A DNA stretch of 64,000 nt, from contig CM077667.1 of the NCBI GenBank assembly GCA_039707655.1, positions 416,869,409 through 416,933,408 on the forward strand, given 5' to 3'. Numbering within the stretch: the stretch's first letter is position 1; the number at the start of each line of letters is the position of its first letter. This document shows, one piece after another, positions 1-11,284 of this stretch. The translations under genes and the position numbers were made by a program. This stretch comes from Elymus sibiricus (Eukaryota; Streptophyta; Magnoliopsida; Poales; Poaceae). The notes below the pieces were generated by a model. The model was given only the letters and a program-made list of their open reading frames with translations, made no database searches and was not told the DNA's origin.

Positions 1-792
1 GATCCTTGGTCTCCATTATTACACCTCTGATATTGAACATGTTGATGATGTGTGAGTAGTTACTTTTGTTCCCAAGGACATGGGAGAAATCTTGTTATAA
101 GTAATCATGTGAAGTTGGTATTTGTTCGATATTTTGATGATGTGTATGTCGTTGCTTCTCTTAGTGGTGTCGTGTGAACGTCGACTACATGACACTTCAC
201 CATCTTATGGGACTAAGGGAAGGCATTATGGAGTAACAAGTAGATGATGGGTTGGGAGAGTGACAGAAGCTTAAACCCCAGTTTATGCATTTCTTCATAA
301 GGGGCTGATTTGGATCCACGTGTTTCATGCTATGACTAGATTTATCTTAATTCTTATTTCGTAGTTGCGGATGCTTGCGAGAGGGGGTAATTATAAGTAG
401 GTTGTTTGTTCAAGTAAGAACAACACCTTAGCACCAGTCCACCCACATATCAAATTATCATTGTAACGAACGCGAATCAACTCAACATGATGAACATGAC
501 TAGACAGAAATTCCCATGTGTCCTCGGGAGCACTTGCTTAATATAAGAGTACTTTCATGCCTGTCCTTTGTACAGAAAGGATTGGGCTACCTTGTTGCAC
601 CTTTGTTACTATTGCTACTTGTCAGTTGTTATGAATTGCCTTGCTACAAAACTATCTGTCACTGTTACTTGCAGCACTTGCAAAGAATACCTTACTGAAA
701 ACGGCTTATCATTTCCTTCTGCTCCTCGTTGGGTTCGACACTCTTACTTATCGAAAGGACTATGATGTATGCCCTATACTTGTGGGTTGTCA
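1..792 (+). mobile_element. 3' part of a Gypsy-type LTR (truncated by window edge)
   Basis: The stretch reads like the 3' portion of a Triticeae Gypsy LTR. It has an AT-rich U3/R part, then a pyrimidine-rich tail with repeated ttactattgctact-type motifs, and it ends in cttgtgggttgtca, a typical LTR 3' terminus (ending CA). No primer-binding site follows, so this is the right-hand end of an element, or a solo LTR, whose remainder lies left of the window. The family assignment rests on remembered resemblance, and the left boundary is not visible. Confidence 0.65.
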
Positions 793-973
793 GCCCGTTA
801 ATACCAGCATTTCCGTCCCAAGCATCAACCAGGTCCAACCGAAGAGCAACACCGACTTATGAAAGGCCTTAGGCCCTCTCCCCCAAAAGACTAGCCTGTT
901 AGGAGGGGATACCGACGCCCTTATAAGTCGTGTTATGTCTCCTCCCATAGCCAATGTGAGACTAAACCCAATA
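793..973 (-). repeat. LTR of a minus-strand, non-coding LTR retroelement (its 3' LTR)
   Basis: This segment is clearly homologous to 13384-13582: shared blocks include aggtccaacc, gagcaacaccgacttatg and agactagcctgttaggaggg. In the minus orientation it begins near tattgggttt (TG decayed to TA) and lies next to a polypurine tract (gagggggagat on the minus strand) that is now split off by the Gypsy insertion at 979-11284. Its far end (about 16 bp of the LTR) appears lost against the LTR at 1-792. It is the 3' LTR of the element whose 5' LTR is 13384-13582. Confidence 0.7.
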
Positions 974-978
974 ATCTC

Positions 979-2392
979 TGATACGTCTCCGTCGTATCTA
1001 CTTTTCCTCACACTTTTGCCCTTGTTTTGGACTCTAATTTGCATGATTTGAATGAAACTAACCCGGACTGACGCTGTTTTCAGCAGAACTACCATGGTGT
1101 TGTTTTTTGTGCAGAAATAAAAGTTCTCGGAACTGGACGAAACTTTTTGGAGATTTATTTTAGAATAAATAAAAAATACTGGAGCCAAGAACCACCAGAG
1201 GGGGGACCCTGGCTGGGCACGATACACCAGGGCACGTCAGCCCCCCCAGGCACGCCCTGGTGGGTTGTGCCCACCTCGTGGCCCCACTGACCCTAATTCC
1301 GACGCTATAAAATCCTATTTTTTGGAGAAAAAATCAAGGAGAAACTTTCATCGCGTTTTACGATACGGAGCCACTGCCACCTCCTGTTCTTCCTCGGGAG
1401 GCCAGATCTGGAGCCCGTTTGGGGCTCCGGAGAGGGGAATCTTCGGTCTTCATCATCATCAACCCTTCTCCATCGCCAATTCCATGATGCTCCCCACCGG
1501 GAGTGAGTAATTCCTTCGTAGGCTTGCTGGTCGGTGAGGAGTTGGATGAGATTCATCATGTAATCGAGTTAGGTTTGTTAGGGCTTGATCCCTAGTATCC
1601 ACTATGTTATGAGATTGATGTTGCTATGACTTTGCCATGCTTAATGGTTGTCACTAGGGCCCGAGTGCCATGATTTCAGATCTGAACCATTTATGTTATC
1701 ACCATTATATCTATGTTCTTAATCCGATCTTGCTAGTCATATGCACCTATTACGTGTTCTGATCCGCAAACCCTGGAGTGACAGTAGTCGGGATACTTTC
1801 CCGTGATGACTGTAGCTTGAGGAGTTCATGTATTCACCGTGTGTTAATGCTTTGTTCCGGTTCTCTATTAAAAGGAGGCCTTAATATCCCTTAGTTTCCT
1901 TATGGACCCCGCTGCCACGGGAGGGTAGGACAAAAGATGTCATGCAAGTTCTTTTCCATAAGCACGTATGACTATTTACGGAATACATGCCTACATTACA
2001 TTTATGAACTGGAGCTAGTTTTGTGTCGCCCTAGGTTATGACTGTTATATGATGAATATCATCCAACGAGTTCACCGATCCAGTGCCTACGAGCTTTCCA
2101 CTTATTGTTCTTGCTAAGTTACTATTGATGTTGCTACTGTTTCAACTGCTACAAAGCTATTGCTATCACTGCTACTTTTACTGTTACTATTACTACTGCT
2201 ATCAAACTATCATACTACTGTGCTACTGATCACTCTGTTGCAGATATTTAATCTCCAGGTGTGGTTGAATTGACAACTCAGCTGCTAATACTCTTAAATA
2301 TTCTTTGGCTCCCGTTGTGTCGAATCTATAAATTTGGGTTGAATACTCTACCCTCGAAAACTGTTGCGATCCCCTATACTTGTGGGTTATCA
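979..2392 (+). repeat. 5' LTR of the Gypsy element
   Basis: The repeat is 1414 bp, TG...CA. It matches the copy at 9896-11284 almost throughout. A TATA-like ctataaaatcc near 1305-1315 sits in the expected promoter position. It carries about 25 bp (the inverted gcccccccaggc part near 1228-1252) that are absent from the 3' copy. Confidence 0.93.
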
Positions 2393-2403
2393 AGACCTTT
2401 TTC

Positions 2404-2421
2404 TGGCGTCGTTGCCGGGGA
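2404..2421 (+). other. Primer-binding site, tRNA-Asp type
   Basis: tggcgtcgttgccgggga starts 11 bp after the 5' LTR. It is complementary to the 3' end of plant tRNA-Asp with one mismatch (t for c at the sixth base). tRNA-Asp priming is common in plant Gypsy elements. Confidence 0.85.
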
Positions 2422-2461
2422 TCATAGCTATATTTGTTGAGTCACTTGGGATTTATATCAA

Positions 2462-4202
2462 TTGATCACAATGAAGAATCTGAAGGACCCAAAGACCAAG
2501 ATTTTTCCCTCTAAGACGAGGGGAGGTAAGGAACTACCATCTAGCTCTGCACTTGATTCACATTCTGTTATGAGTAAGCTTGCAACACCACCACATGCTA
2601 GTAATCCTGATATGTCGCAAGTTATTGATGATGCTACTTCTGCTATGAATGATGCTTACGATGATGCTAGTACCATGCTTGATGATAATGTGCCACTAGG
2701 TCAATTTCTTGATGAACAAATTGCTAGAGCCAAAGAGAATGAAAATACTGAAACTGATGAGATTGTTGAAACTGATGAAGACTTTGAAACTGATGACTAT
2801 GAAACACCTATTAGTCCTAGCTCTTCTAGATTTGAAATGCCTAAGATGCCTGAAGGTTATGTTTTAGATGGAGAGATAACTAGAGAAATTCTTTCTTGCA
2901 AAGATAGAAACGATCTTAAGAAATTGCTATGCAAGTATAAGTAAAATACTTTGAATGCTAGAATGAAATGCGATCCTAAGTTTGCTACTTCACCTATCTT
3001 TGTTACTGATAATGATTATGAATTCTCTGTCGACCCAGAGTTAATTTCTTTGGTTGAATCTGATCCTTTCCATGGCTATGAAACTGAACTGTAGCGGCAC
3101 ATCTTACTAAGTTGAATGATATAGCCACCCTCTTTGCTCATGATGAGAAGATTCGCTACTACTATATCCTTAAATTATTTCCGTTCTCTTTAAAGGGTGA
3201 TGCTAAGACATGGTACAATACTCTTGCTCCTGGTTGTGTGCGTAGTCCCCAGGATATGATTTACTATTTCTCTGAAAAATATTTTCCTGCTCATAAGAAA
3301 CAAGCTGCCTTACAGGAAATATTTAACTTTGTGCAAATTGAAGAAGAGAGTCTCCCACAAGCTTGGGGGAGGCTTCTGCAATTGCTTAATGCTTTGCCTG
3401 ATACCCCTCTCAGGAAAAATGAAATAATTGATATATTCTATAATGGACTAACTGATGCTTCTAGGGACTTCCTAGATAGCTGTGTTGGTTGTGTTTTCAG
3501 GGAACGAACTGTTGAACAAGCTGAGGAACTATTGAATAACATATTGAAGAATTATGATGATTGGACTCTTCCTGAACCACCGCTCAAACCCACTCCGAAG
3601 AAGAGGGTATCTTATTTCTCAGTCCTGAAGATATGCAAGAGGCAAAGAAATCTATGAAAGAAAAAGGTATTAAAGCTGAGGATGTTAAGAAGTTACCACC
3701 TATTGAAGAAATACATGGCCTTGACACACCACCACCTCCACAGGTGATAGAGGTAAAAAAATTATTAAAATTTGATGAAGCTGATATCCCTTATAATAAA
3801 CATCCTAGTCAATGCTTATATGAGTTTGATAACTATATTATGAAGCAAGATCATTTCAGTGCACATGTCCTGAAACAATTGAAATACAACTCTGATATGA
3901 TTGCTCGCTTGAGTGACTTGCTATTTAGAATCAGTAATGATGTTAGAGGTGTAGGAAAGCATGCCTCTACGGTTCAAACTCAGCTAGAACAAGTTGCTAA
4001 GTCACAAAAAGAATTGCTTGATGAAATGAATAATAATATGAATGATTTTGCTGCTAGAGTAGTAACTAGAGGAGGTAGAATGACCCAATAACCTCTTTAT
4101 CCTGAAGGTCATCCTAAAAGAATTGAACAAGACTCTCAGAGAATTAATACTGATGCAGCTAGTCCTTCTAGAAAGAAAAAGAAAAAGAAAAATGATAGGA
4201 CT
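2462..4202 (+). pseudogene. gag: Gypsy gag, broken by stops and frameshifts
   Basis: The frames together read as a plant Ty3/Gypsy capsid protein. The N-terminal piece (2462-2944) is acidic. The middle piece (3112-3657) holds the retrotransposon gag core, with FPFSLKGDAKTWYNTL, AWGRLLQLLNALP and FYNGL motifs. The third piece (3633-4091) is a lysine-rich, partly coiled region. The coding frame is broken by stops at 2942 and 4089 and by frame changes near 3090 and in 3610-3650. No zinc-knuckle (CCHC) motif is visible. The gene product would assemble the retrotransposon particle; this copy cannot encode it in one piece. Confidence 0.85.
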
Positions 4203-5264
4203 TTGCATACCTCTAGTGAACCGGGGATACAAAAACCTCCTGATAATAATGACGTCTTTGTTTCCGATGCTGAAACTCAGTCTGGTAATGAACATTCACC
4301 TAGTGATAATGAAAATGATAATGATGATGTTCATGAAAATACTCAGCCGAACAATGATAAAGAACCAGATAATGGTGTTGAAATAGAGCCTGCTATTGAT
4401 CTTGATAACCCACAACCTAAAAATAAACGTTATGATAAAAGAGACTTTGTGGCTAGGAAACATGGTAAAGAAAGAGAACCATGGGTTCAAAAACCCATGC
4501 CCTTTCCTCCTAAACCATCTAAGAAAAAGGATGATGAAGAATTTGAACGCTTTGGTGAAATGATTAGGCCAGTCTTTTTGCATACCCGCTTAACTGATAT
4601 CCTGAAGATGCCCCCTTATGCAAAATACATGAAAGACATCATCACTAATAAAAGAAACATACCCGAAGCTAAAATCTCCACCATGCTTGCTAATTATTCT
4701 TTTAAGGATGGAGTACCTACAAAACTTGGAGACCCAGGAATACCAACTATACCTTGCTCCATTAAAAGAAACTATGTCAAAACTGCTTTGTGTGACTTTG
4801 GAGCCGGTGTTAGTGTTATGCCTTTCTCCTTATATAAGAGACTTGATTTGAATAAACTCACACCTACTGAAATATCATTGCAAATGGCTGACAAATCAAC
4901 TGTCATACCTATCGGTATTTGTGAGGATGTGCCCGTTGTTGTTGCAAATGTTACTATCTTAACAGACTTTGTTATTCTTGAGATGCCCGAGGACGGCAAC
5001 ATGTCGATTATCCTTGGTAGACCCTTTTTGAATACTGCAGGGGCTGTTATTGATTGCAATAAAAGCAAAGTCACTTTTCATATCAATGGTAATGAGCATA
5101 CGGTGCACTTTCCGAAGAAACAGTTCCAAGTGAATGGTATAAATGTTATTGAAAAATCTCCGACCATCACTATTGGAAGTTTTCAATTACCTCTACCTAC
5201 TGCCAAAAAGAAATATGATATACTTATTGTTGGGGATATGCACATCCCCATTGAGGTAACTTAG
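4203..5264 (+). pseudogene. Gypsy protease region (retropepsin-like), 353-codon open piece
   Basis: The open frame is in phase with the gag piece ending at the 4089 stop. It begins with a charged, Asn/Asp-rich linker (residues about 1-90). It continues through a region typical of plant gag-pro polyproteins, and holds a retropepsin-like domain near residues 180-300. Its active site is ALCDFGAGVSVMP, the plant variant with D-x-G-A, followed by the IILGRPFL motif. The frame stops at 5264 with no reverse transcriptase, RNase H or integrase after it. The element must therefore rely on enzymes from another copy. Known: the plant Gypsy protease cleaves the polyprotein. Inferred: a non-autonomous element. 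Confidence 0.85.
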
Positions 5265-5479
5265 TATTTTACGAAGTTCTTCGGTTTCATGCTAATCGGA
5301 AGTGGTTGTTAATAAGACTTGATCAACCTTATTAATGGGTCATTTTTGAGAGGTATGAAGTTGATGAATCTAGTAAGCACAATCTTCTGCTCCCACTTTT
5401 TATTTTCTATTTTAGTTAGTTAAATAAAATAAAATGCCATGATTATCTTGTTTTTTGTTCTCTCCGTGCAATAAGAATT
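5265..5479. other. Untranslated spacer after protease
   Basis: AT-rich, no ORF and no recognised motif. It joins the protease region to the LTR-like segment that follows. Confidence 0.5.
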
Positions 5480-5700
5480 GACCCAGAAATAAAAGTTCTC
5501 AGAATGTCCTGAAAATTACGATTTTTTTCCTGAATATTTCTGAATTTCTGGTGCAAATAATACCAGAGGGGGGTGCACCTGGTGCCCACAAGACACCAGG
5601 GCGCGCCAGCACCCCCAGGCGCGCCCTGTTGGGTTGTGGCCCCCACGTGGGCCCCCTCACTTATTCCTTTAGCCCACATCATCCCCTACCTCCAGAAAAA
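5480..5700 (+). repeat. Internal LTR-like segment within the Gypsy element
   Basis: The order of blocks repeats that of the element's own LTR at about 1109-1300. Both contain gaaataaaagttctc, then accagaggggg, then acaccagggc, then ccccaggc(a/g)cgccctg, then gggttgtg and a gggcccc-type block. The copy is divergent, so it is not a recent duplicate of the flanking LTRs. It lies directly upstream of the second ORF. It could be a relic LTR from a related element joined by recombination, and may act as an internal promoter (inference). Confidence 0.6.
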
Positions 5701-6048
5701 AATCACCATAGCCACCATTCCCGTGTTCTTGCTCTCAAACCCGTGAATTTCGATCTCTTTGCTCAAAGCTCCGTTTCCGAAACTGTTTGGAGGGATTGCT
5801 ACTTGGTATGTGACTCCTCCATTGCTCCAATTAGTTTTTGATTTAGTGGGTTATCTTTAGAGTAATTAGCTACTCTTGGTGCTGCTGTAGATGAGCTTGC
5901 ATGTTGAATTCTTAGAGTTCTAAGTAGTTTGAATGCTTAATATGGCCTCTATGCATGCTTAGGAGTAGTTGCTATCAATCTTACAAAGTTTTATTGACAA
6001 AAAATTTGTGTCTCAAAATTATTTCAGAAATTTGTTCGCAAATAAAAA

Positions 6049-7060
6049 TGCAATTCTTTAGGAGTTCTTCGAGGAGGAGATCCTCGGAGGCCTCATCAAG
6101 TGGAAGCTCGGTTCGACAATCTTATGTTGAGCCAAGCGAAAGCTCGATGCGAGATGCCGCCACCAAATCATGCTTGTGGCCGTGCGACGAGTTCATGGAA
6201 GGTGCGTGTATTAAGGGGGAATTTGAAAAATTTATCCACAACACATATCTTTCTCCCTTCATCGCAGATAAGTGCCCTCAACATCTCGAACTCACGAAAA
6301 CATTCACAAAAAAATTTAAATATTTTCCTCGTGAGTCTAGAGTTTCATTCAACCTTTATGACCGTTCCTTCACCATGCCTTTAGAATTGTTCAGTGAAAC
6401 ATGCAAACTTCCATATTGGGGTGCCCTTGATGAACCAACGAAATCTGAGTACGAGTCATTTTTGGTAAATCTTTGCTATGGTGAAGATAGGGGAGTAACA
6501 CAAGGAAGAATTAAAAGTATCCATTTCCCATCAATACACTACTTCGCACTCTTTAATGGCAAATGTATCATAGGCAAACAAGATTGTAGCACACTGTGTG
6601 CTCCTGACTTGAGTCTCGTACACACTGCAATAACTGGAAATAAATGTTATAATCTTGGAGCGATTGTTGCACGGAGGCTGCAGCACAATGCTGCTAGTGG
6701 TAATTTTTATGGAGGAGTTTATGCCTCCCGTGTAGCAGAGAAACTAAACGTATCACCTTGGCCTAATGACCCCATCTTACCTATTCAGTATTTAGACTTT
6801 GAGGCCATGAAGCGTCATAAGTTCCTTACGGGCACGTCTACTAACTACACCTATAACTTGAGGTATAATAAAAAAACGTTGTGACTGTCACTTTGCCTGC
6901 TCCTGCTCTCTTTGATTTTCACAGTAGGGGAAGATACTATGTTCTTGAGAGCGTGGCCCATGCGTACAATGCGGAGGTTGAAGCTGCCAGGAGGGCCGAG
7001 GAGTTTGCACCAAGGGCCTCGGTGAGCTATCGCTCAGACTATTATCCATGCGGATGGTGA
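6049..7060 (+). pseudogene. Accessory ORF in place of pol (possible Athila ORF1-like), one frameshift
   Basis: The best start is the ATG at 6049, giving a protein that begins MQFFRSSSRRRSSEASSSG. The frame stays open upstream to 5955. It runs to a stop at 6884, but reading continues in the next frame to a stop at 7060; the change falls at the seven-A run 6870-6876, so a one-base indel there probably split a longer gene of about 337 codons. The protein has a Ser/Arg-rich start, then a globular region with FNLYDRSFTMPLELFSETCK and IKSIHFPSIHYFALF. No catalytic motifs of RT, RNase H or integrase are seen. It resembles the plant 'Athila ORF-1' proteins found in Gypsy elements; function is unknown and the assignment is tentative. 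Confidence 0.6.
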
Positions 7061-8478
7061 TTACCAAGCTAGGCCAAAAGCCTAAGCTTGGGGGAGAAAG
7101 TATTTCCACCGACATTACATTCATGTTCACACATTTCATTCCAGTTGTCGGTGTTCATACTTTTTCATTGTAATATCCATGCTAGATTTATTTTCTCGCT
7201 TTATTCTTGTGTGTTTGAAAAACTTTGAGAAAACCCAAACATATTTCCTGCTTCTTTTTAGTTTTTATTTCTAGCTTAGTTTAATTGTAGTATCAAAAGA
7301 AAACCCAAAAAGATTTCTCGTTTCTTCTTTTCCTTGTTGGGAGCTTTCCCGTGTAAATAGTTTTTCTCGTTTTTTGTTTCCCCTTTTTAATTTGCCTTCT
7401 TCAAGAAAAAACAAAAACTCCAAAAATATTTCAGTGTGTTTCTCTGAAATTCTTTTCCTTTTTTTTGAGTCATACCAAGGAGAAGACCACGATGAAAATG
7501 TTGAGTGGCTCTCATATGCACTATTGTTAATCTAACGAAGAGCCCATTTTACCTTGTCTTCTCCTCTTGAATAAAATGTTACAGATTCCAGCTTAGTCCA
7601 CGACACTCTTGCACTATTATTATTTTCTTATCATTCGGTCGTGCAAGTGAAAGGCAATAATGACGATATTTGATGAATTGACTGTGGCAGAGAAAAGCAG
7701 GTATGAACTCAACTTGTTTTTGTTTTTGTAAATATGTTTAACCTAGTATCCTCGATTCAGCATATTATGATCAAACATGTTTACAATGACCATTAGAGAT
7801 TATAGTTGTTCATGCCATGCTTAAGTAGCTAGGAGTGGATAATGATTTATCTTGGATGTCAACATGCATTAAAATGGTTGTGATGCGGTATGATGATATG
7901 GTATCCTCCTCTGAATGTTTCAAGTGGCTTGATTTGGCACATGTTCACGCATGTAGTTGAATCAAAACCAACATAGCCTTCATGATATTTATGTTCATGG
8001 TGTCCATATCCTACTCATGCTAGTAGTCAATGTTTATTATTCATAATGCATGCTCATGACCGTTTTCGCTCTCTAGCTAGCCGCTTCTCAGTCTATTTGC
8101 TAGCCTTCGCCTGTACTAAGCGGGAATACTGCTTGTGCATCCAAATCCTTGAACCGAAGTTATCCCAGATGAGTCCACCATATCTACCTATATGCGGTAT
8201 TACCGTGCCGTTCCAAGTAAATCTGCATGTGCCACCTCTAAAAATTCAAATGAACATCTGTTTTGTGTGCCTGGACCGCTCATGGAGCGACAGGGGGCGG
8301 TCAGTATCTTCCATGTTAAGAGGGTTATTCTCATGATGAGTGTTTATTAAATTGTCCTTGCACGAGAGGGGCGGTAATAGGGATTCCCAGTCCCAAAATG
8401 AAAGATTACAAATAATTGAACAAAACTCCCTCAGGAATGTTGTTGGTATGGACGGTACCCGTGGATTCGGCTAGCCAT
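7061..8478 (+). other. Gypsy internal non-coding region with a second PPT-like tract
   Basis: No ORF is supported. A tract aagcttgggggaga at 7084-7097 is nearly the same as the real polypurine tract next to the 3' LTR. The rest is T-rich with no recognised gene. It lies between the accessory ORF and the nested Cassandra element. Confidence 0.55.
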
Positions 8479-8584
8479 TGTAACACCCCGTTACGCCTGG
8501 CGGGATCTAGACTGGCCCCACAGACCAACACTAGTCTTCCTGCACACTTTTTCCTCACTCGTGCGCACCCGGGACCAACTTCCC

Positions 8585-8641
8585 GGTCGGTCACCCATCC
8601 TAGAATTGCTCCAAGCCAAGCACGCTTAAATTTGGAGTTCT
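8585..8641 (-). promoter_or_regulatory. 5S rRNA-like Pol III promoter block in Cassandra LTR (left copy)
   Basis: On the minus strand the block holds aagcgtgcttgg (box A-like), then ggatgggtgacc (box C, 8589-8600), with a spacing close to that of plant 5S genes. The base before aagcgtgc differs from the right copy (aattt versus aactt). Confidence 0.85.
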
Positions 8642-8918
8642 TTTTGAACGGGCTCCCGGAAAAGAAGGAATTCCTTGTAGAAGGAATTCCTTTTTGATAT
8701 GAGTAGTCTATCATTCCTATTAAGCCAGGCTCTCACATACACCCCCACTCAAAGGAACCGACGTCCTCGTCGGCCCATCAGGAACGTTCCCTCTTGGCAC
8801 ACGTATGCGCGTCCAGTCCGGCACATATGCCATGTCGTGTGCCACAACGGGCCACACGCACCATGCGCCACATGCCCGCGCACTTGACCCGTGCATGCCC
8901 GTGTAACCGCGAGGGTCG

Positions 8919-8930
8919 GCTCTGATACCA
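8919..8930 (-). other. Cassandra primer-binding site (tRNA-iMet type)
   Basis: On the minus strand it reads tggtatcagagc, complementary to the plant initiator tRNA-Met 3' end, two bases from the LTR edge at 8933. Confidence 0.88.
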
Positions 8931-9042
8931 ATTGTAACACCCCGTTACGCCTGGCGGGATCTAGACTGGCCCCACAGACCAACACTAGTCTTTCCTGCGC
9001 ACTTTGTCCTCACTCGTGCGCACCCGGGACCAACTTCCCGGT

Positions 9043-9096
9043 CGGTCACCCATCCTAGAATTTCTCCAAGCCAAGCACGCTTAACTTTGGAGTTCT
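9043..9096 (-). promoter_or_regulatory. 5S rRNA-like Pol III promoter block in Cassandra LTR (right copy)
   Basis: The block has the same layout as the left copy: ggatgggtgacc then, upstream, gttaagcgtgcttgg on the minus strand. It keeps the gttaagcgtgc sequence of real plant 5S rRNA better than the left copy does. Confidence 0.85.
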
Positions 9097-9192
9097 TTTC
9101 GAACGGGCTCCCGAAAAAGAAGGAATTCCTTGTAGAAGGAATTCCTTATTGATATGAATAGTCTATCATTCCTATTAAGCCAGGCTCTCACA

Positions 9193-9880
9193 GCCGTGGA
9201 GTGTGATTGTTGGTGGAGGGGGAGTAAACCTTTCATTTTACCGCTTGGGAACCGCCGCTAATTTGTTTAGCATGGAAGATATTGATAACTCTTGGTCGTA
9301 ACGTTGACAGGAAGTGTGTACCTCCCAAAAAATTTATCTATCTCTGTTTTAAGCTTTGAGCTCTGGCACCTGTGCAAATCCATGCTTCCCTCTGTAAAGG
9401 GACTATCTATTTACTTTTATGTTGAGTCATCACCTTCTCAAAATAAGCGCGAGACATGAGAGCACTATTGTCATCCTCATGCATTGTGTATAGTTGATGT
9501 TGGGTGCAGCATGACTGGATCTTTTCTACCATGAATTATAATGTTTAGTCGCTGCTTGAACTTTGGAGGTGCTCTGCATTTATGTTTTGCGGTCTCAGAA
9601 AGGGCTAGCGAGATACCACTATTGTCATATTGTATCATGATTGTTTTGACAAAGTGTTGGCGCTTGAGATATCTTATTATTACTCGCTAGTTGCTTATGT
9701 CATTGATATGAGTTAATATAATTTCTAAGAGTTATTGCTGGCATGGTTAGTCATAATCTTTGCTGAAAACACGGGTGCTACTTAAGCATATATATGTAAA
9801 CAAGAACAAAAGAGTTCGTGAAAGTTTTTCTTTATCACTTTCAGTTTGTCAACTGAATTGCTTGAGGACAAGCAATGGGT
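9193..9880 (+). other. Gypsy internal non-coding region, right part
   Basis: AT-rich, no ORF of note. It continues the internal sequence interrupted by the Cassandra insertion and ends in the polypurine tract. Confidence 0.5.
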
Positions 9881-9895
9881 TAAGCTTGGGGGAGT
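9881..9895 (+). other. Polypurine tract of the Gypsy element
   Basis: aagcttgggggagt lies directly before the TG of the 3' LTR. It is the expected primer site for plus-strand DNA synthesis. Confidence 0.85.
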
Positions 9896-11284
9896 TGATA
9901 CGTCTCCGTCGTATCTACTTTTCCTCACACTTTTGCCCTTGTTTTGGACTCTAATTTGCATGATTTGAATGAAACTAACCCGGACTGACGCTGTTTTCAG
10001 CAGAACTACCTTGGTGTTGTTTTTTGTGCAGAAATAAAAGTTCTCGGAACTGGACGAAACTTTTTGGAGATTTATTTTAGAATAAATAAAAAATATTGGA
10101 GCCAAGAACCACCGGAGGGGGGCCCCTGGCTGGGCACGATACACCAGGGCGCGCCCTGGTGGGTTGTGCCCACCTCATGGCCCCACTGACCCTAATTCCG
10201 ACGCTATAAAATCCTATTTTTGGAGAGAAAAATCGAGGAGAAAGTTTCATCATACGATACGGAGCCGCCGCCACCTCCTGTTCTTCCTCGGGAGGCCAGA
10301 TCTGGAGCCCGTTTGGGGCTCCGGAGAGGGGAATCTTCGGTCTTCGTCATCATCAACCCTTCTCCATCGCCAATTCCATGATGCTCCCCACCGGGAGTGA
10401 GTAATTCCTTCGTAGGCTTGCTGGTCGGTGAGGAGTTGGATGAGATTCATCATGTAATCGAGTTAGTTTTGTTAGGGCTTGATCCCTAGTATCCACTATG
10501 TTCTGAGATTGATGTTGCTATGACTTTGCCATACTTAATGCTTGTCACTAGGGCCAGTGCCATGATTTCAGATCTGAACCATTTATGTTATCACCATTAT
10601 ATCTATGTTCTTGATCCGATCTTGCTAGTCATATGCATCTATTACGTGTTCTGATCCGCAAACCCCGGAGTGACAGTAGTCGGGATACTTTCCGGTGATG
10701 ACCGTAGTTTGAAGAGTTCATGTATTCACCGTGTGTTAAAGCTTTGTTCCAGTTCTCTATTAAAAGGAGGCCTTAATATCCCTTAGTTTCCTTATGGACC
10801 CCGCTGCCACGGGAGGGTAGGACAAAAGATGTCATGCAAGTTCTTTTCCATAAGCACGTATGACTATTTACGGAATACATGCCTACATTACATTTATGAA
10901 CTGGAGCTAGTTCTGTGTCGCCCTAGGTTATGACTGTTATATGATGAATATCATCCAACGAGTTCACCGATCCAGTGCCTACGAGCTTTCCACTTATTGT
11001 TCTTGCTAAGTTACTATTGATGTTGCTACTGTTTCAACTGCTACAAAGCTATTGCTATCACTGCTACTGTTACTGTTACTATTACTGCTGCTATCAAACT
11101 ATCATACTACTTTGCTACTGATCACTCTGCTGTAGATATTTAATCTCCAGGTATGGTTGAATTGACAACTCAGCTGCTAATACTCTCAAATATTATTTGG
11201 CTCCCCTTGTGTCGAATCTATAAATTTGGGTTGAATACTCTACCCTCAAAATCGGTTGCGATCCCCTATACTTGTGGGTTATCA
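9896..11284 (+). repeat. 3' LTR of the Gypsy element
   Basis: The repeat is 1389 bp, TG...CA, and matches the 5' LTR at about 97% by eye. It is followed by the target duplication atctc at 11285-11289. Confidence 0.93.

Larger units (their letters stand above)
8479..9192 (-). mobile_element. Cassandra TRIM (5S-rRNA-carrying miniature LTR retrotransposon)
   Basis: Two LTRs of about 260 bp (8479-8737 and 8933-9192) face the minus strand: read on that strand they start TGTGAGAGCC and end GGTGTTACA. The internal part is only about 195 bp. An initiator-Met primer site (tggtatcagagcc on the minus strand) lies 2 bp inside the right-hand LTR. Flanks gccat and gccgt form a near-perfect 5-bp duplication. 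Each LTR holds a 5S rRNA-like block with the internal RNA polymerase III control boxes, the hallmark of Cassandra. It is nested in the Gypsy internal region and encodes no protein. Confidence 0.92.
979..11284 (+). mobile_element. Complete Gypsy-type LTR retrotransposon (Athila-like, gag-pro only)
   Basis: The element is bounded by two long direct repeats, 979-2392 and 9896-11284, each starting tgatacgtct and ending gtgggttatca. A perfect 5-bp target-site duplication, atctc, flanks it (974-978 and 11285-11289). A tRNA-Asp type primer site follows the first LTR and a polypurine tract precedes the second. Inside are a broken gag-protease region, a second ORF with no reverse transcriptase, and a nested Cassandra TRIM. 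Hand comparison of the LTRs gives about 45 substitutions plus a 25-bp indel in about 1390 bp (roughly 3%). It resembles the Sabrina/WHAM group of Triticeae elements; the exact family is not certain. Confidence 0.92.

Noticed and set aside
5551..5841. A 96-codon ORF in the Gypsy element
   Set aside because: Lies on the LTR-like GC block; no protein motif.
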